A stretch of DNA of 43,605 nucleotides from Actinomycetes bacterium (GTDB taxonomy: Bacteria; Actinomycetota; Acidimicrobiia; Acidimicrobiales; Microtrichaceae). The notes beneath the pieces are model-generated. The model ran no database searches. It saw only the letters and a program-made list of their open reading frames with translations, and was not told where the DNA came from. Each line of letters opens with the position of its first letter. Within the stretch, counting starts at the first letter, position 1. Below are positions 25,005 to 33,164 of the stretch, one piece after another. The translations under genes were made by a program, and so were the position numbers. Location: assembly GCA_029782335.1 (NCBI GenBank), contig JAKOVA010000275.1:1-43605 (forward strand). Reading direction: 5' to 3'.

Positions 25005-25358
25005 GTGGCCGCCTCATCCCGTCTCCGCTCCTTCGCCGCCGCCCTCGCCTACCTCCCGAGGACTCGTGCCGAGCTGCTGACCCTCAGTCGTGACCACCAG
25101 GCGTTGGTGGCCCAGGTGCGCCGCTTCGAGGAACGCTCAGCCGAGCTCCTCCAACGCACCGAACACGCCGAGGCGATCGTCGCCGGCCTTGATGCAGCGG
25201 TCGAGCGACTCCATGCGACGCTGGTCGAAGCAGACCCGCGCCAGGCGCTCGACATCGTGACCGCGGTCCGCGACGACGTCCGGGCGCTGCTCGTCGAGGT
25301 CGCCGAGCAGGCCAACCTCCAACGCGACCGCGCTGGCGCGTCGGGCTCTCAGGGATAG
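25005..25358 (+). CDS. Small helical (coiled-coil) protein of unknown function
   Basis: 117 residues with a GTG start. I do not recognise the family. After about 20 basic/hydrophobic residues (RLRSFAAALAYLPRTRAEL), the protein is a continuous run of helix-forming residues rich in L, A, E, Q and R (LVAQVRRFEERSAELLQRTE, AAVERLHATLVEAD, VRDDVRALLVEVAEQANLQR), likely one long coiled coil or helical bundle. No signal peptide or membrane helix is evident. It is divergent from pstS and shares its regulatory region, so phosphate-linked expression is conceivable. The last 10 bp overlap the convergent GT2-GT2 gene. GC-rich third positions and the promoter-like TAGGCT support it being real. Confidence 0.6.
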   Translation: MAASSRLRSFAAALAYLPRTRAELLTLSRDHQALVAQVRRFEERSAELLQRTEHAEAIVAGLDAAVERLHATLVEADPRQALDIVTAVRDDVRALLVEVAEQANLQRDRAGASGSQG

Positions 25359-27016
25359 CTGACCGGTTCGGGGAACCCGTCGAGACCCAGCTCGTGGTTG
25401 GGGTTGTAGTACGGGTCCTGGTGGGTCCAGGTCCACCAGCGTTCGCGGAGTCGTGACAACTCGGTGGTCCCGACCGAGGGATCCCGGGTCATCGACTCGA
25501 AGTGGTAGAGCTTCGCGTGCGGGGTCACCACGACCCGCCGCCCGGATGCCCGGACCTTCATGCAGAAGTCGACGTCCTGGTAGTTACCGGGGAAGGCGAG
25601 GCTGAACCCGCCGACTTCGTCGAAGACCTCCGCCCGACACATCAACGCGGCGCCGGTCACACCGGAAACCTCGCGGTCGAGCGCGACGACACGACGGTTT
25701 GCGTCGGTGTCGGGACTGCGGCCGAACAGCAAGTGTCCCGGGTCGCCGTTGATGAGTACGTGACCGACGTGTTGGATCCGCCCGTCCTCGAAGAGCAGTT
25801 CGCATCCGACCGCACCGCAGTCGGACTCCTGGGCGAAGCCGATCATCGTCTCCAACCAGTCGGGGGTGATCACCTCGACGTCGTCGTTGAGGAACAACAG
25901 GAGCTCCCCGCGTGCGTGCGCGGCACCCAGGTTGCACTTCGCCGAGAAGTCGAACGGCTGGTCGAACTCGATGACGACGAGTCGCTCACCGGCGAGATCG
26001 CGGAGCTCGTCGAGCACGTCGGCCGGCGTCGCCGTATCGGCGACCACCACGAGTTCGATGTGCTCCCATGAACTTCGAGCGACGATGCTCCGTACCGCCT
26101 CCACCACCATCGTTCGGTCGCGACCCCACACGGTGCCCCGCGACCCGCGGGTGGGAATCACGATGCTCACGAGCGGCGTGCCCTGCACCCGTCGCTGAAC
26201 CCGGAAGTGACCGCGCCGCTCGTGCTCGATCACCGTCGCGTCGATGCCGACCCGTCGGCAGTGATCCTCGATCGCCCGCTTCCCTGCCTCGTACGCGTAC
26301 GGCTTGACGTCCTCGCCGGAGAGCACCGACGTCGGGACTGCACGCCAGTGGTACAGCACCTCGGGCAGATGGACGATCTCCCGCGCCCGCTCGGTGACGC
26401 GCAGGATCAGGTCCCAGTCCTGGGAACCGTCGTAGCCGGTGCGGAACCATCCGACGGCGTCCCCGACGCTGCGCCGGATCGCCGACAGGTGACAGGTGTA
26501 CATCTGATTGCGGAAGCGTTCGGGGGACCAATCCGGTTTGTAGAACGGGTTCCCCCGCCGCCCCGCCATGTCGACGATGTCCTCGTCGCTGTAGACGTAG
26601 TCGACCTCGGCGTGGTGTTGGAAGACCGTCGCCACACGGCGCAGCGCCGCCGGCGCGAGGAGATCGTCGTGATCCAACAGGACGATCACGTCGCCGTCGG
26701 ACGCGGCGATCGCGTCATTGGACGCTGCGACGATCCCGCCGTTTGCCGGGCGCCGACGAACCACGATCCGCGGGTCGGTCGCGGCGAGCTCGATGAGCAG
26801 CGGCCAGACGTGGGGCGATGGTGACGCGTCGTCGACGAGGCACAACTGCCATTTGCCGTAGCTCTGCGCACGCACCGACGCCACGCACTCCCGGAGGACA
26901 TCCGCGGGCGTGTCGTAGACCGGAGTGATGACCGAGATCTTCGGTTCCGCTTCCACGACCCGAGACGACGGGTCGTCTGGGGTCGCCTCGATGGGTTGGC
27001 GCAGCGCGCTGGTCAC
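25349..27016 (-). CDS. Tandem GT2-GT2 glycosyltransferase
   Basis: 555 residues, GTG start. Two family 2 GT-A domains are visible. Domain 1 (about 26-250) has ISVITPVYDTPADVLRECVA, LCLVDDASPSP and the metal motif LLDHDDLLAPAAL, then a catalytic-like YDGSQDWDLILR. Domain 2 (about 280-530) has VSIVIPTRGSRG, the NLGAAHARGELLLFLNDDVE block and GNYQDVDFCMKVRASGRR, ending in PHAKLYHFESMTRD. No membrane helices are apparent. Proteins with this layout act in O-antigen and other surface-glycan synthesis, often adding rhamnose or similar residues. It lies 33 bp after a secreted-protein gene on the same strand and overlaps the small gene at 25005-25358 tail to tail by 10 bp. The donor is unknown. Confidence 0.86.
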   Translation of the reverse strand: MTSALRQPIEATPDDPSSRVVEAEPKISVITPVYDTPADVLRECVASVRAQSYGKWQLCLVDDASPSPHVWPLLIELAATDPRIVVRRRPANGGIVAASNDAIAASDGDVIVLLDHDDLLAPAALRRVATVFQHHAEVDYVYSDEDIVDMAGRRGNPFYKPDWSPERFRNQMYTCHLSAIRRSVGDAVGWFRTGYDGSQDWDLILRVTERAREIVHLPEVLYHWRAVPTSVLSGEDVKPYAYEAGKRAIEDHCRRVGIDATVIEHERRGHFRVQRRVQGTPLVSIVIPTRGSRGTVWGRDRTMVVEAVRSIVARSSWEHIELVVVADTATPADVLDELRDLAGERLVVIEFDQPFDFSAKCNLGAAHARGELLLFLNDDVEVITPDWLETMIGFAQESDCGAVGCELLFEDGRIQHVGHVLINGDPGHLLFGRSPDTDANRRVVALDREVSGVTGAALMCRAEVFDEVGGFSLAFPGNYQDVDFCMKVRASGRRVVVTPHAKLYHFESMTRDPSVGTTELSRLRERWWTWTHQDPYYNPNHELGLDGFPEPVSYP

Positions 27017-27049
27017 CGCCTCACTCTAGGAAACCCCCCGTCGGGTCGG

Positions 27050-29014
27050 TCACCGACGGCGGCGACGGCGAGGCGCCCGATGCCAGGGGCCGAGCAGCTG
27101 ATTGCAGATCGGAGCGCTGCCCACGACGCGCATCCCGCGGAAACGAGCGACGGCGCAGAAGAACTTGGTCCGCAGAATGAACGTGAAGAACGCGATCAGC
27201 TGCGCCTGGGTCGGCCCTGCCGCGGGTTGCGCTCCGGTACCGATCGACGGATTTCCACCATCGGCGATGCCGACGTCCACCCGTCCGGTTGAGGTCCCGA
27301 CCGAGGCGATCCCGCCCCGGACCATCACGGTGTGGATGAAGTAGGAACCGGGGCCGACGCCGTGGCCGTCCCAGCGGTAGGTCTGCGTACCCTGACCCAC
27401 CGAGATGCCTGCGGCGATGAGGGTGCCGAGCCCGTTGCTCGACGAGCGATCGGTGTCCGCGTAGAAATCTGCCTTCGTCCCGGGAGCCCACTGCCGATCG
27501 GCGAAGTGGATGTCGAAGGTGGGGTCGACCGATTCGTTCCGCAGCAGCTTCACGTCGTCGAGATGCCAGCTGCGACCGCCCGGATCCTCGTGGGGGTCGA
27601 AGCGCAGTCGGGCGATGTGCGTACCGACGCCGCTGCCCCAGGGACGAATGTCTGGCGTGCCTGCCGGGTCGATCATCGACGTGCCCATGAGGTCGACGAT
27701 GTAGGTCGACCGATGCACGTTCTCGACCATCGGGAGGCTCACCTGCTGGACCGATCCCGAGTGGGTCGTCCAGACGATGCGACCGACGAGACCGCCTCCG
27801 GGCGCATCCTCGAGGCCCCACGGGCCGTCGAAGGAGATCGTGATCGCCATCTTGCGATAGCGGGTCGCGTCGATTGCTCGGCCGCTCTGGTTCAGCACGA
27901 CGACGGGATCGTTGCGCTGGCCGACACCGAACGCGTGCAGCTGGCTGTCGCTCCAGCTCACCGCCACGTTGGCCGTCTCCCAGACGTCCGACGCCTGGTT
28001 CATGTCCCAGGGGTCGCCGCGGACCTCTGTCGCCCAGTCGGTCCCTCCGGATTCACTCGGCGAAAGGACGACCGGGTCGGGTCGGCCCGCCGCGGGGACC
28101 GTGACCGGCGAGCTCAACGAGGACTTCGACCCGCCCTGGACGGTGTAGAAGCGCACGGTGTCACCGGCACGGAACACCCCGGCCTCGAGGTTCACGGTGG
28201 AACCCGCGGCAAACGTTCCGACCCGGTTCGCGGTCTCACCAGCACCGTTGGCGGCGTCGCCGTCGTTGGCTTGGTTGTTGTCGGTGTCGTACCACAGCTC
28301 GACGTTCCCGCTGCCTCCACTGAGGGTGACCGCGAGCGACGACGACGGCTCGTAGAAGCTGACATCGTCGAGCATCAGTGTCGGCTTGGCGACCTCGTTG
28401 AAGGCCGGTGACAGATACACCAACGAGATGTCACCCTCCCATGCGGACCCGCCGTGGCCGCTGTGGGCGACACTCTGGAACGTCTCGTGGTCGTGCTGCG
28501 CCTTGAGGTCGATGTCGTAGGTGTGCCAGCCGCGTTGGATGTCGAAGTAGGCATAGCCGTCGGTGCAGCCGCCGCAGTCACGGCGGTAACCGATCGCGCC
28601 GACGGCTGCACGATCGGAGTGCATCCGGAACGACATCCGGCTGAAACGGTTCGCGTCGAGCGGCCGCGACCGCGGATCCCGGATCGCGCTGGTCGGCAAC
28701 CCACCGGGGTCGCCGCGCAACAGGAACGCCTGTCCGACACCCGCCAGCACGAGTCGGCCCGAGTCGAACCACGCCGAGCCGTTCTGCACCATCCGCCGTG
28801 GAGTGAGGTCGAGATCCAGGCCGCCGGAGAAGTCCATCGGCGCGCCCCACTGGTTGGTGAAGTAGTCCGTGCCGACCACGACCGAACCCGCACCCGGCAC
28901 CACGTTCGACGGGGCTGCCGACGCGGCGGGTACGGCCACCAGTTCGGCGCCGAGCAACGTCGCGGCAACTGCGGCGGTCAACAGGGCGCGACGGACACGT
29001 CGGGTTCGGGTCAT
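27050..29014 (-). CDS. Secreted protein with an internal jelly-roll/Ig-like duplication
   Basis: 654 residues, family not recognised. Residues 1-33 are a signal peptide (RTRRVRRALLTAAVAATLLG, cleavage after ASA). The body appears duplicated. Copy 1 (about 49-305) and copy 2 (about 325-582) each have a beta-rich jelly-roll-like half ending LMLDDVSFYE versus WHLDDVKLLR, then an Ig-like half with VELWYDTDNNQ versus ADFYADTDRSS. Also aligned are LDANRFSRMSFRM and IDATRYRKMAITI. Copy 1 alone has C147-GG-C150. The C-terminus is hydrophobic with two cysteines (AFFTFILRTKFFCAVARF) and ends in APRRRRRR, possibly a retention tail. It is flanked by two multi-domain glycosyltransferases in the same orientation. 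A carbohydrate-binding or surface role is inference. Confidence 0.78.
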   Translation of the reverse strand: MTRTRRVRRALLTAAVAATLLGAELVAVPAASAAPSNVVPGAGSVVVGTDYFTNQWGAPMDFSGGLDLDLTPRRMVQNGSAWFDSGRLVLAGVGQAFLLRGDPGGLPTSAIRDPRSRPLDANRFSRMSFRMHSDRAAVGAIGYRRDCGGCTDGYAYFDIQRGWHTYDIDLKAQHDHETFQSVAHSGHGGSAWEGDISLVYLSPAFNEVAKPTLMLDDVSFYEPSSSLAVTLSGGSGNVELWYDTDNNQANDGDAANGAGETANRVGTFAAGSTVNLEAGVFRAGDTVRFYTVQGGSKSSLSSPVTVPAAGRPDPVVLSPSESGGTDWATEVRGDPWDMNQASDVWETANVAVSWSDSQLHAFGVGQRNDPVVVLNQSGRAIDATRYRKMAITISFDGPWGLEDAPGGGLVGRIVWTTHSGSVQQVSLPMVENVHRSTYIVDLMGTSMIDPAGTPDIRPWGSGVGTHIARLRFDPHEDPGGRSWHLDDVKLLRNESVDPTFDIHFADRQWAPGTKADFYADTDRSSSNGLGTLIAAGISVGQGTQTYRWDGHGVGPGSYFIHTVMVRGGIASVGTSTGRVDVGIADGGNPSIGTGAQPAAGPTQAQLIAFFTFILRTKFFCAVARFRGMRVVGSAPICNQLLGPWHRAPRRRRRR

Positions 29015-29020
29015 GAGGTT

Positions 29021-31720
29021 CTACTTCGGCACATCGGCGGGGTTCATTGAGAGCGACAGATCGTTCAACGCTGCGGCGATGGCCGAGGCGAGATCCGCCC
29101 ACCGCCGCGGCGCCGTCGCGGCCGCCACGGCGAGGCGCGCTGCGTGATGGGCCGGATCGAACAGGTGCCTCTCGACCAACGCTGCGAGCTCCTCCGCGCT
29201 CGAGGGATCGAAGTATTCGGCCGCGTCACCGCCGGCTTCGGGGAGTGCACCACCCGTTGAGCTCAAGACCACTCGACCTCGGGCCAGCGCCTCGGCGACG
29301 GGGAGACCGAAGCCTTCGCTGAAAGACGCAGCGACGACGGCGAACGCATCGCGGTACAGCAGTTCAAGCTCCGCGTCGGATGCGGTCTCGAGCCAGTGCA
29401 CACCGTCAGCGGCCGCGACGTGACGGCGGATCCGCTCGATCGTTGCCTCCGAACGCCAACCCGGGCGACCGACGATGACGAGATCGAGGTCGACATCGGG
29501 GTGTCGAGCACGGAGCCGCTCGTACGCGTCGAGCGCCGTTGCGTGGTTCTTCCGGGGCTCGACGGTTCCGACGACGAGCAGGTAGGGCCGACTCCCGATG
29601 CCGTCGGGGAGCCGCACCTCGTCGGTCGGGTCGCGGTCGGTGTCGGGCAGTTCGGCACCGAGTGGAACGACCGCGACCGGCGGGGGCGTCCTCCCGTCAC
29701 GTTCGAGCCACCGGCGATACTCCGCCGCGGTGTCCTGCGAAATCGCGAGGACCAGGTGCGCGGCTCGAGCGTGCGCGTCGACGTGGTCCGCGAACACTGC
29801 CGCGTTCTTCGGTTCGAACCAGTCGGGGGTCGTGATCGGCAGCAGGTCGTAGAGCACCTCCACGACGCGCACACCGTCAGCGGCGAGTCGCGGCAGCAGG
29901 CGCGACCGCGCCGCCTCGCGGACATTCCATGTGGCATCGAGGTCCAAGAAGACCGACCCCGGCTCGAGGCGCTCCAACACCAACTCCGCGTGCAGTGCCG
30001 GTTCCGCCCGCATCGCACGGCGGCGACGCAACGCCTGCGCGAACCGGGTCAGGCCCACCCCCGCCCCGATCCGCCCGATCTGGCGGCGGAGGGGGTGCAT
30101 CGGACGCGGCTTGGGTCGTGGCCGCTGTCGCGCGGTCGGAGCGAGCAGTTCGGCGTACTCCTCGGGTGTGACCCGACGGAACGCTCCACGGGTCGGCACG
30201 TACACGATCGGCACGAGCTCGAGGTCGGGACCGGCGGTCGGGAGGTGGCGGACCACCTCGCAGGTCACGCGTTGGATTCCGGCTCGCCAGCCGGATCGAA
30301 GGGTCTCGGTGACATCGGCGTAGACGATCGTCGGACCACCGAGCCGCGGTGCCGGCGGCCGGGGTGACGACGGCGGCATCCATCGACTGGTCACGTCATC
30401 GGTTTGTTCGAGGCCGACGGGCGCGCCGGTGCGCGACCGGCGCACCTCGCCGCGACGTTCCAACACCCCTGCGGCCACCCGGACCCACCCCTCGGCGATC
30501 GTGGTGTCCGGTCGTCGCAGCCGCCGGACGCGGCCCGTGACGTTCCGGCGGACGTAGGGCCAGCTGAGGTGCCACGCGTGGGCGAGGGCAGCGCGCCGCT
30601 GAGCGTGGGTGCCGTTGCGGGTCACGGTCAGGAGCCAGTTGCGATAGTTGAGGAAGAAGAACGGCCGCGCCGTCGCCCCCGCGGATCCGCCGTGCTGATG
30701 ATGGATTCGAGACGCCGGCTCGACCAGGGTCCGCCAACCGTGACGCCGGGCCCGCCAGGCGAGGTCGGTGTCCTCGTAGTAGGCGAAGAACTTCGGGTCG
30801 AACACGCCGACCTGCTGGAGCATCTCGGCGCGGAGCACCACTCCGCCCCCGCTCCATCCGGCAACCTCGGAGCGGCTCGCGGTACCCCGGTCGCGTTCGC
30901 CGAAGGACCGCTCATAACCCTCGCAGCTCCGCGTGAGGTCGGTCCCCAGCGAGTTGATGCGCCGGGTCGCGGTCGACGTGTCGATGTCGATGCGAACGAC
31001 CCGTGCCGATGTGCCGTCCTCACGGAACTCCAATTCGACGACGGCGGAACCGTTCGCCCGTGCGACCGGCACACCGATCGAGGTCGTCGTCCGGACACGG
31101 CGCAGCATCTCCAACGGCAACGTCGGATGGGGCGACATGGTGAGACCGCCGGGCAGGATCCGGCGGGTGACGTCGTAACCGTCGACCCGAACTCGTTCCA
31201 GGAGGCGTTCGGACCCATCCGCAGCGCCGTAGACCGGAACGTCGACGAAGGGCGTCTCGAGGAGGATCTTCGGGCATGCGGCGCCCACGTCGGCTGCGCT
31301 CGTGACGGCTCGCACCAACGGCCACAACCACGTCGGCTCCACGACCGCGTCGTTGTTCACGAGGGCGACGAGATCGACCTCTGGCGCCTGTCCCGTCGCT
31401 ACGTCGCGCATGGCGCGGTTGCATGCTTCGGCGAACCCGAGGTTGGCGGCATTTCGGATCATGCGCAGATCGGGAAAGTCGTGCGCGATCCGTTCCCTGG
31501 ACCCGTCGATCGACGCGTTGTCGACGACGACGACCTCGAAACGGTCTGCGGGGTAGTCGGTCAACTCGAGGGAACGCAGGCAGCGTGCGGTGAACCAGGC
31601 CGAGTTCCAGTTCAGAACGACGACCCGCACAAACGGCACCCGCTCCCCCACCCCGTGCTCGCCCACCGAACGCTCGCCCACCTGCTCGCCAGTCGCGTGC
31701 TCGCCTGCTTGCTCGCTCAC
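29021..31720 (-). CDS. GT2-GT4 fusion glycosyltransferase with repetitive N-terminus
   Basis: 899 residues if the first GTG (31720) is used. Residues about 30-350 are a GT2 of the rhamnosyltransferase type: VRVVVLNWNSAWFTARCLRS, VVVDNASIDGS, NLGFAEACNRAM, ALVNNDAVVEP and YYEDTDLAWRARRHGW. Within it is an unusual ~100-residue beta-rich insertion (about 170-275). Residues about 440-885 are a GT4 with VEVLYDLLPITTPDW, VVGTVEPRKNHATALDAYER and FSEGFGLPVAEALARGRVVL. The first 28 residues are a low-complexity GE-x repeat encoded by spaced GCTCGCC copies; a later GTG (at the residue V before PFVRVVV) is a credible alternative start. Upstream is a gap with short repeats and a terminator-like hairpin. 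Confidence 0.85.
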   Translation of the reverse strand: MSEQAGEHATGEQVGERSVGEHGVGERVPFVRVVVLNWNSAWFTARCLRSLELTDYPADRFEVVVVDNASIDGSRERIAHDFPDLRMIRNAANLGFAEACNRAMRDVATGQAPEVDLVALVNNDAVVEPTWLWPLVRAVTSAADVGAACPKILLETPFVDVPVYGAADGSERLLERVRVDGYDVTRRILPGGLTMSPHPTLPLEMLRRVRTTTSIGVPVARANGSAVVELEFREDGTSARVVRIDIDTSTATRRINSLGTDLTRSCEGYERSFGERDRGTASRSEVAGWSGGGVVLRAEMLQQVGVFDPKFFAYYEDTDLAWRARRHGWRTLVEPASRIHHQHGGSAGATARPFFFLNYRNWLLTVTRNGTHAQRRAALAHAWHLSWPYVRRNVTGRVRRLRRPDTTIAEGWVRVAAGVLERRGEVRRSRTGAPVGLEQTDDVTSRWMPPSSPRPPAPRLGGPTIVYADVTETLRSGWRAGIQRVTCEVVRHLPTAGPDLELVPIVYVPTRGAFRRVTPEEYAELLAPTARQRPRPKPRPMHPLRRQIGRIGAGVGLTRFAQALRRRRAMRAEPALHAELVLERLEPGSVFLDLDATWNVREAARSRLLPRLAADGVRVVEVLYDLLPITTPDWFEPKNAAVFADHVDAHARAAHLVLAISQDTAAEYRRWLERDGRTPPPVAVVPLGAELPDTDRDPTDEVRLPDGIGSRPYLLVVGTVEPRKNHATALDAYERLRARHPDVDLDLVIVGRPGWRSEATIERIRRHVAAADGVHWLETASDAELELLYRDAFAVVAASFSEGFGLPVAEALARGRVVLSSTGGALPEAGGDAAEYFDPSSAEELAALVERHLFDPAHHAARLAVAAATAPRRWADLASAIAAALNDLSLSMNPADVPK
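31657..31717 (-). repeat. In-frame GCTCGCC-type repeats at the 5' end of the GT2-GT4 gene
   Basis: The plus strand has GCTCGCC at 31657, 31672, 31684 and 31699, and GCTCGCT at 31711, so the spacing is 15, 12, 15 and 12 bases. All spacings are multiples of three, which keeps the reading frame and encodes a Gly-Glu-rich N-terminus. Copy-number change would alter length, not frame. Confidence 0.6.
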
Positions 31721-31730
31721 CGCACCCGCC

Positions 31731-31790
31731 CCAACCGAACTCGCGGGCCCCTCAGCGGAACTTGCGGGCCCCCCAACCGAACTTGCGGCG
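31731..31790. repeat. Three tandem ~21-bp intergenic repeats
   Basis: Cores CGAACTCGCGGGCCCC (31736), GGAACTTGCGGGCCCC (31757) and CGAACTTGCGGCG (31778) recur every 21 bp, two helical turns. They lie between the rhodanese-ThiF gene and the GT2-GT4 gene, upstream of the latter on the minus strand. Confidence 0.6.
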
Positions 31791-31827
31791 AAAACCGACC
31801 GCCAACGACGGAAACCAACGCAAGTTC
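31779..31827. repeat. Inverted repeat GAACTTGCG / CGCAAGTTC
   Basis: GAACTTGCG at 31779-31787 and its exact complement CGCAAGTTC at 31819-31827 flank a 31-base loop. The left arm is part of the last 21-bp tandem repeat. It may be a regulator site or leader hairpin ahead of the GT2-GT4 gene. Confidence 0.45.
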
Positions 31828-31847
31828 AGGAGGTGAGGAGGGGAACA

Positions 31848-31867
31848 CGGGCCCGGGCACGGGCCCG
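31848..31867 (-). terminator. Hairpin terminator candidate after the rhodanese-ThiF gene
   Basis: CGGGCCCG, a 4-base loop and CGGGCCCG form an 8-bp all-GC stem beginning 4 bases after the gene's stop. There is no T run, as is common for actinobacterial terminators. Because each arm is itself a palindrome, other pairings are possible. Confidence 0.5.
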
Positions 31868-31871
31868 AACG

Positions 31872-33050
31872 CTAGGCCGCGACCGGTGCCTCGAGGGGAG
31901 CCGGCTGGCAGTGACCCTCGAGCTCCACCACCTGGATCTGGTCGCGGTTCTCCCAGGTGATCTCGTTCTTGGGGTCCTTGCGGATCTTGAACTCGCGGAA
32001 CTCCATCTCGAGGGCGTCGAAGGTCAGGTAGCGGCCGATCAGCGGCGTCCCGATTCCCAGGATGAGCTTCAGCGCTTCGATCGCCTGCAACGTCCCGATG
32101 ATGCCGGGCAGTGCGCCCAACACGCCCGCCTCGGCGCAACTGGGGGCGAGCTCCGCCGGCGGCGGCTCGGGCAGCATGTCGCGGTAAGTCGGTCCGAGCT
32201 TCGGGTGGAAGACGGTCACCTGGCCGTCGAAGCGGAAGATCGACCCGTGCACCACCGGGATGCCGAGCTTCACCGATGCGTCGTTGAGCATGTAGCGAAC
32301 CGGGAAGTTATCGGCACCGTCGATCACGAGGTCGTATCCGGAGAGGATCTCCTCGATGTTCGAGGCGTCGAGCCGCACGTCGTGGGTGATGACCCGGACA
32401 TCGGGGTTCAACTTCTCGATCGTCTCGCGAGCGGAGTCGACCTTGCGCATCCCGACACGGTCGATGTTGTGGATGATCTGGCGCTGGAGGTTGGACTCGT
32501 CCACGACGTCCATGTCCACCACGCCCAACGTGCCGACCCCCGCGGCGGCGAGGTACAGGCCCGCAGGCGCACCCAGGCCACCCGCCCCGAGCAGCAGCAC
32601 CTTGGCTTCGAGCAGCTTCTGCTGGCCCTCCTCACCGACCTCGGGCACGAGGAGATGACGGTGGTAGCGGTTGCGCTGCTCGGCGGTCAGGGTTGCCGGG
32701 ACGCGCCACTCACGGCCTTCGTCCTTCCACTTGTTGAACCCACCGGCCACCGACACCGCATCGACGTAACCCAACTCGCCGAGCGTCTTGGCGGCGAAGG
32801 CCGACCGCACACCCGACGCGCAGTGGATCACGACGGTCTTGCTCTTGTCGGGGATCCGCGCCTCGATGTTGCTCTCGAGCTGGCCACGGGGAATGAACAC
32901 GGCGCCGGGGATCGCTCCCTGGGCATGCTCGTCAGGCTCGCGCACGTCGAGCACCGCCGCGCCTGCCGCCCGCAGCTCATCCGCCTCCGCCGTGGAGATC
33001 TCACGAATCTGAGCCTTGGTGCTCTGGAGGAGTTCACGGAAGTCGGGCAT
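31872..33050 (-). CDS. Rhodanese-ThiF/MoeB adenylyltransferase-sulfurtransferase (MoeZ-like, reversed domain order)
   Basis: 392 residues from the ATG at 33050, with AAAGG 7 bp upstream (a GTG directly before it is also in frame). Residues about 14-118 are a rhodanese domain with the active-site loop HCASGVRS. Residues about 123-370 are a ThiF/MoeB E1-like adenylyltransferase with LLLGAGGLGAPAG, RQIIHNIDRVG, DLVIDGADNFPVRY and the cysteine loop APSCAEAGVLG. Such enzymes adenylate and thiolate C-terminal Gly-Gly sulfur carriers for molybdopterin, thiamin, cysteine or thio-modifications. MoeZ of mycobacteria has ThiF first and rhodanese last; here the order is inverted. The paired CxxC zinc motifs of E. 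coli MoeB are not seen. It probably forms its own unit. Confidence 0.88.
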   Translation of the reverse strand: MPDFRELLQSTKAQIREISTAEADELRAAGAAVLDVREPDEHAQGAIPGAVFIPRGQLESNIEARIPDKSKTVVIHCASGVRSAFAAKTLGELGYVDAVSVAGGFNKWKDEGREWRVPATLTAEQRNRYHRHLLVPEVGEEGQQKLLEAKVLLLGAGGLGAPAGLYLAAAGVGTLGVVDMDVVDESNLQRQIIHNIDRVGMRKVDSARETIEKLNPDVRVITHDVRLDASNIEEILSGYDLVIDGADNFPVRYMLNDASVKLGIPVVHGSIFRFDGQVTVFHPKLGPTYRDMLPEPPPAELAPSCAEAGVLGALPGIIGTLQAIEALKLILGIGTPLIGRYLTFDALEMEFREFKIRKDPKNEITWENRDQIQVVELEGHCQPAPLEAPVAA

Positions 33051-33084
33051 CACACGTCCTTTCGCCGTCGCGAGGAAAAGCCTA

Positions 33085-33113
33085 CCGACTCACTCAACAA
33101 TCAGTCGAGTCGG
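33085..33113 (-). terminator. Hairpin between the sirtuin and rhodanese-ThiF genes
   Basis: CCGACTC (33085-33091) pairs with GAGTCGG (33107-33113). On the minus strand the hairpin lies about 50 bases after the sirtuin stop and is followed by TAGGCTTTTCC. It could terminate the sirtuin gene. TAGGCT directly after it may be a -10 for the next gene, so the hairpin could instead be an operator. Confidence 0.4.
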
Positions 33114-33164
33114 GCCATTCCCGCGATCGGAGGCGCAGCGCTGCACCGGGTACCGACGCGTGGT

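Noticed and set aside
31731-31790. CRISPR-like array
   Set aside because: Only three 21-bp units without unique spacers and no cas genes; this is a simple tandem repeat.
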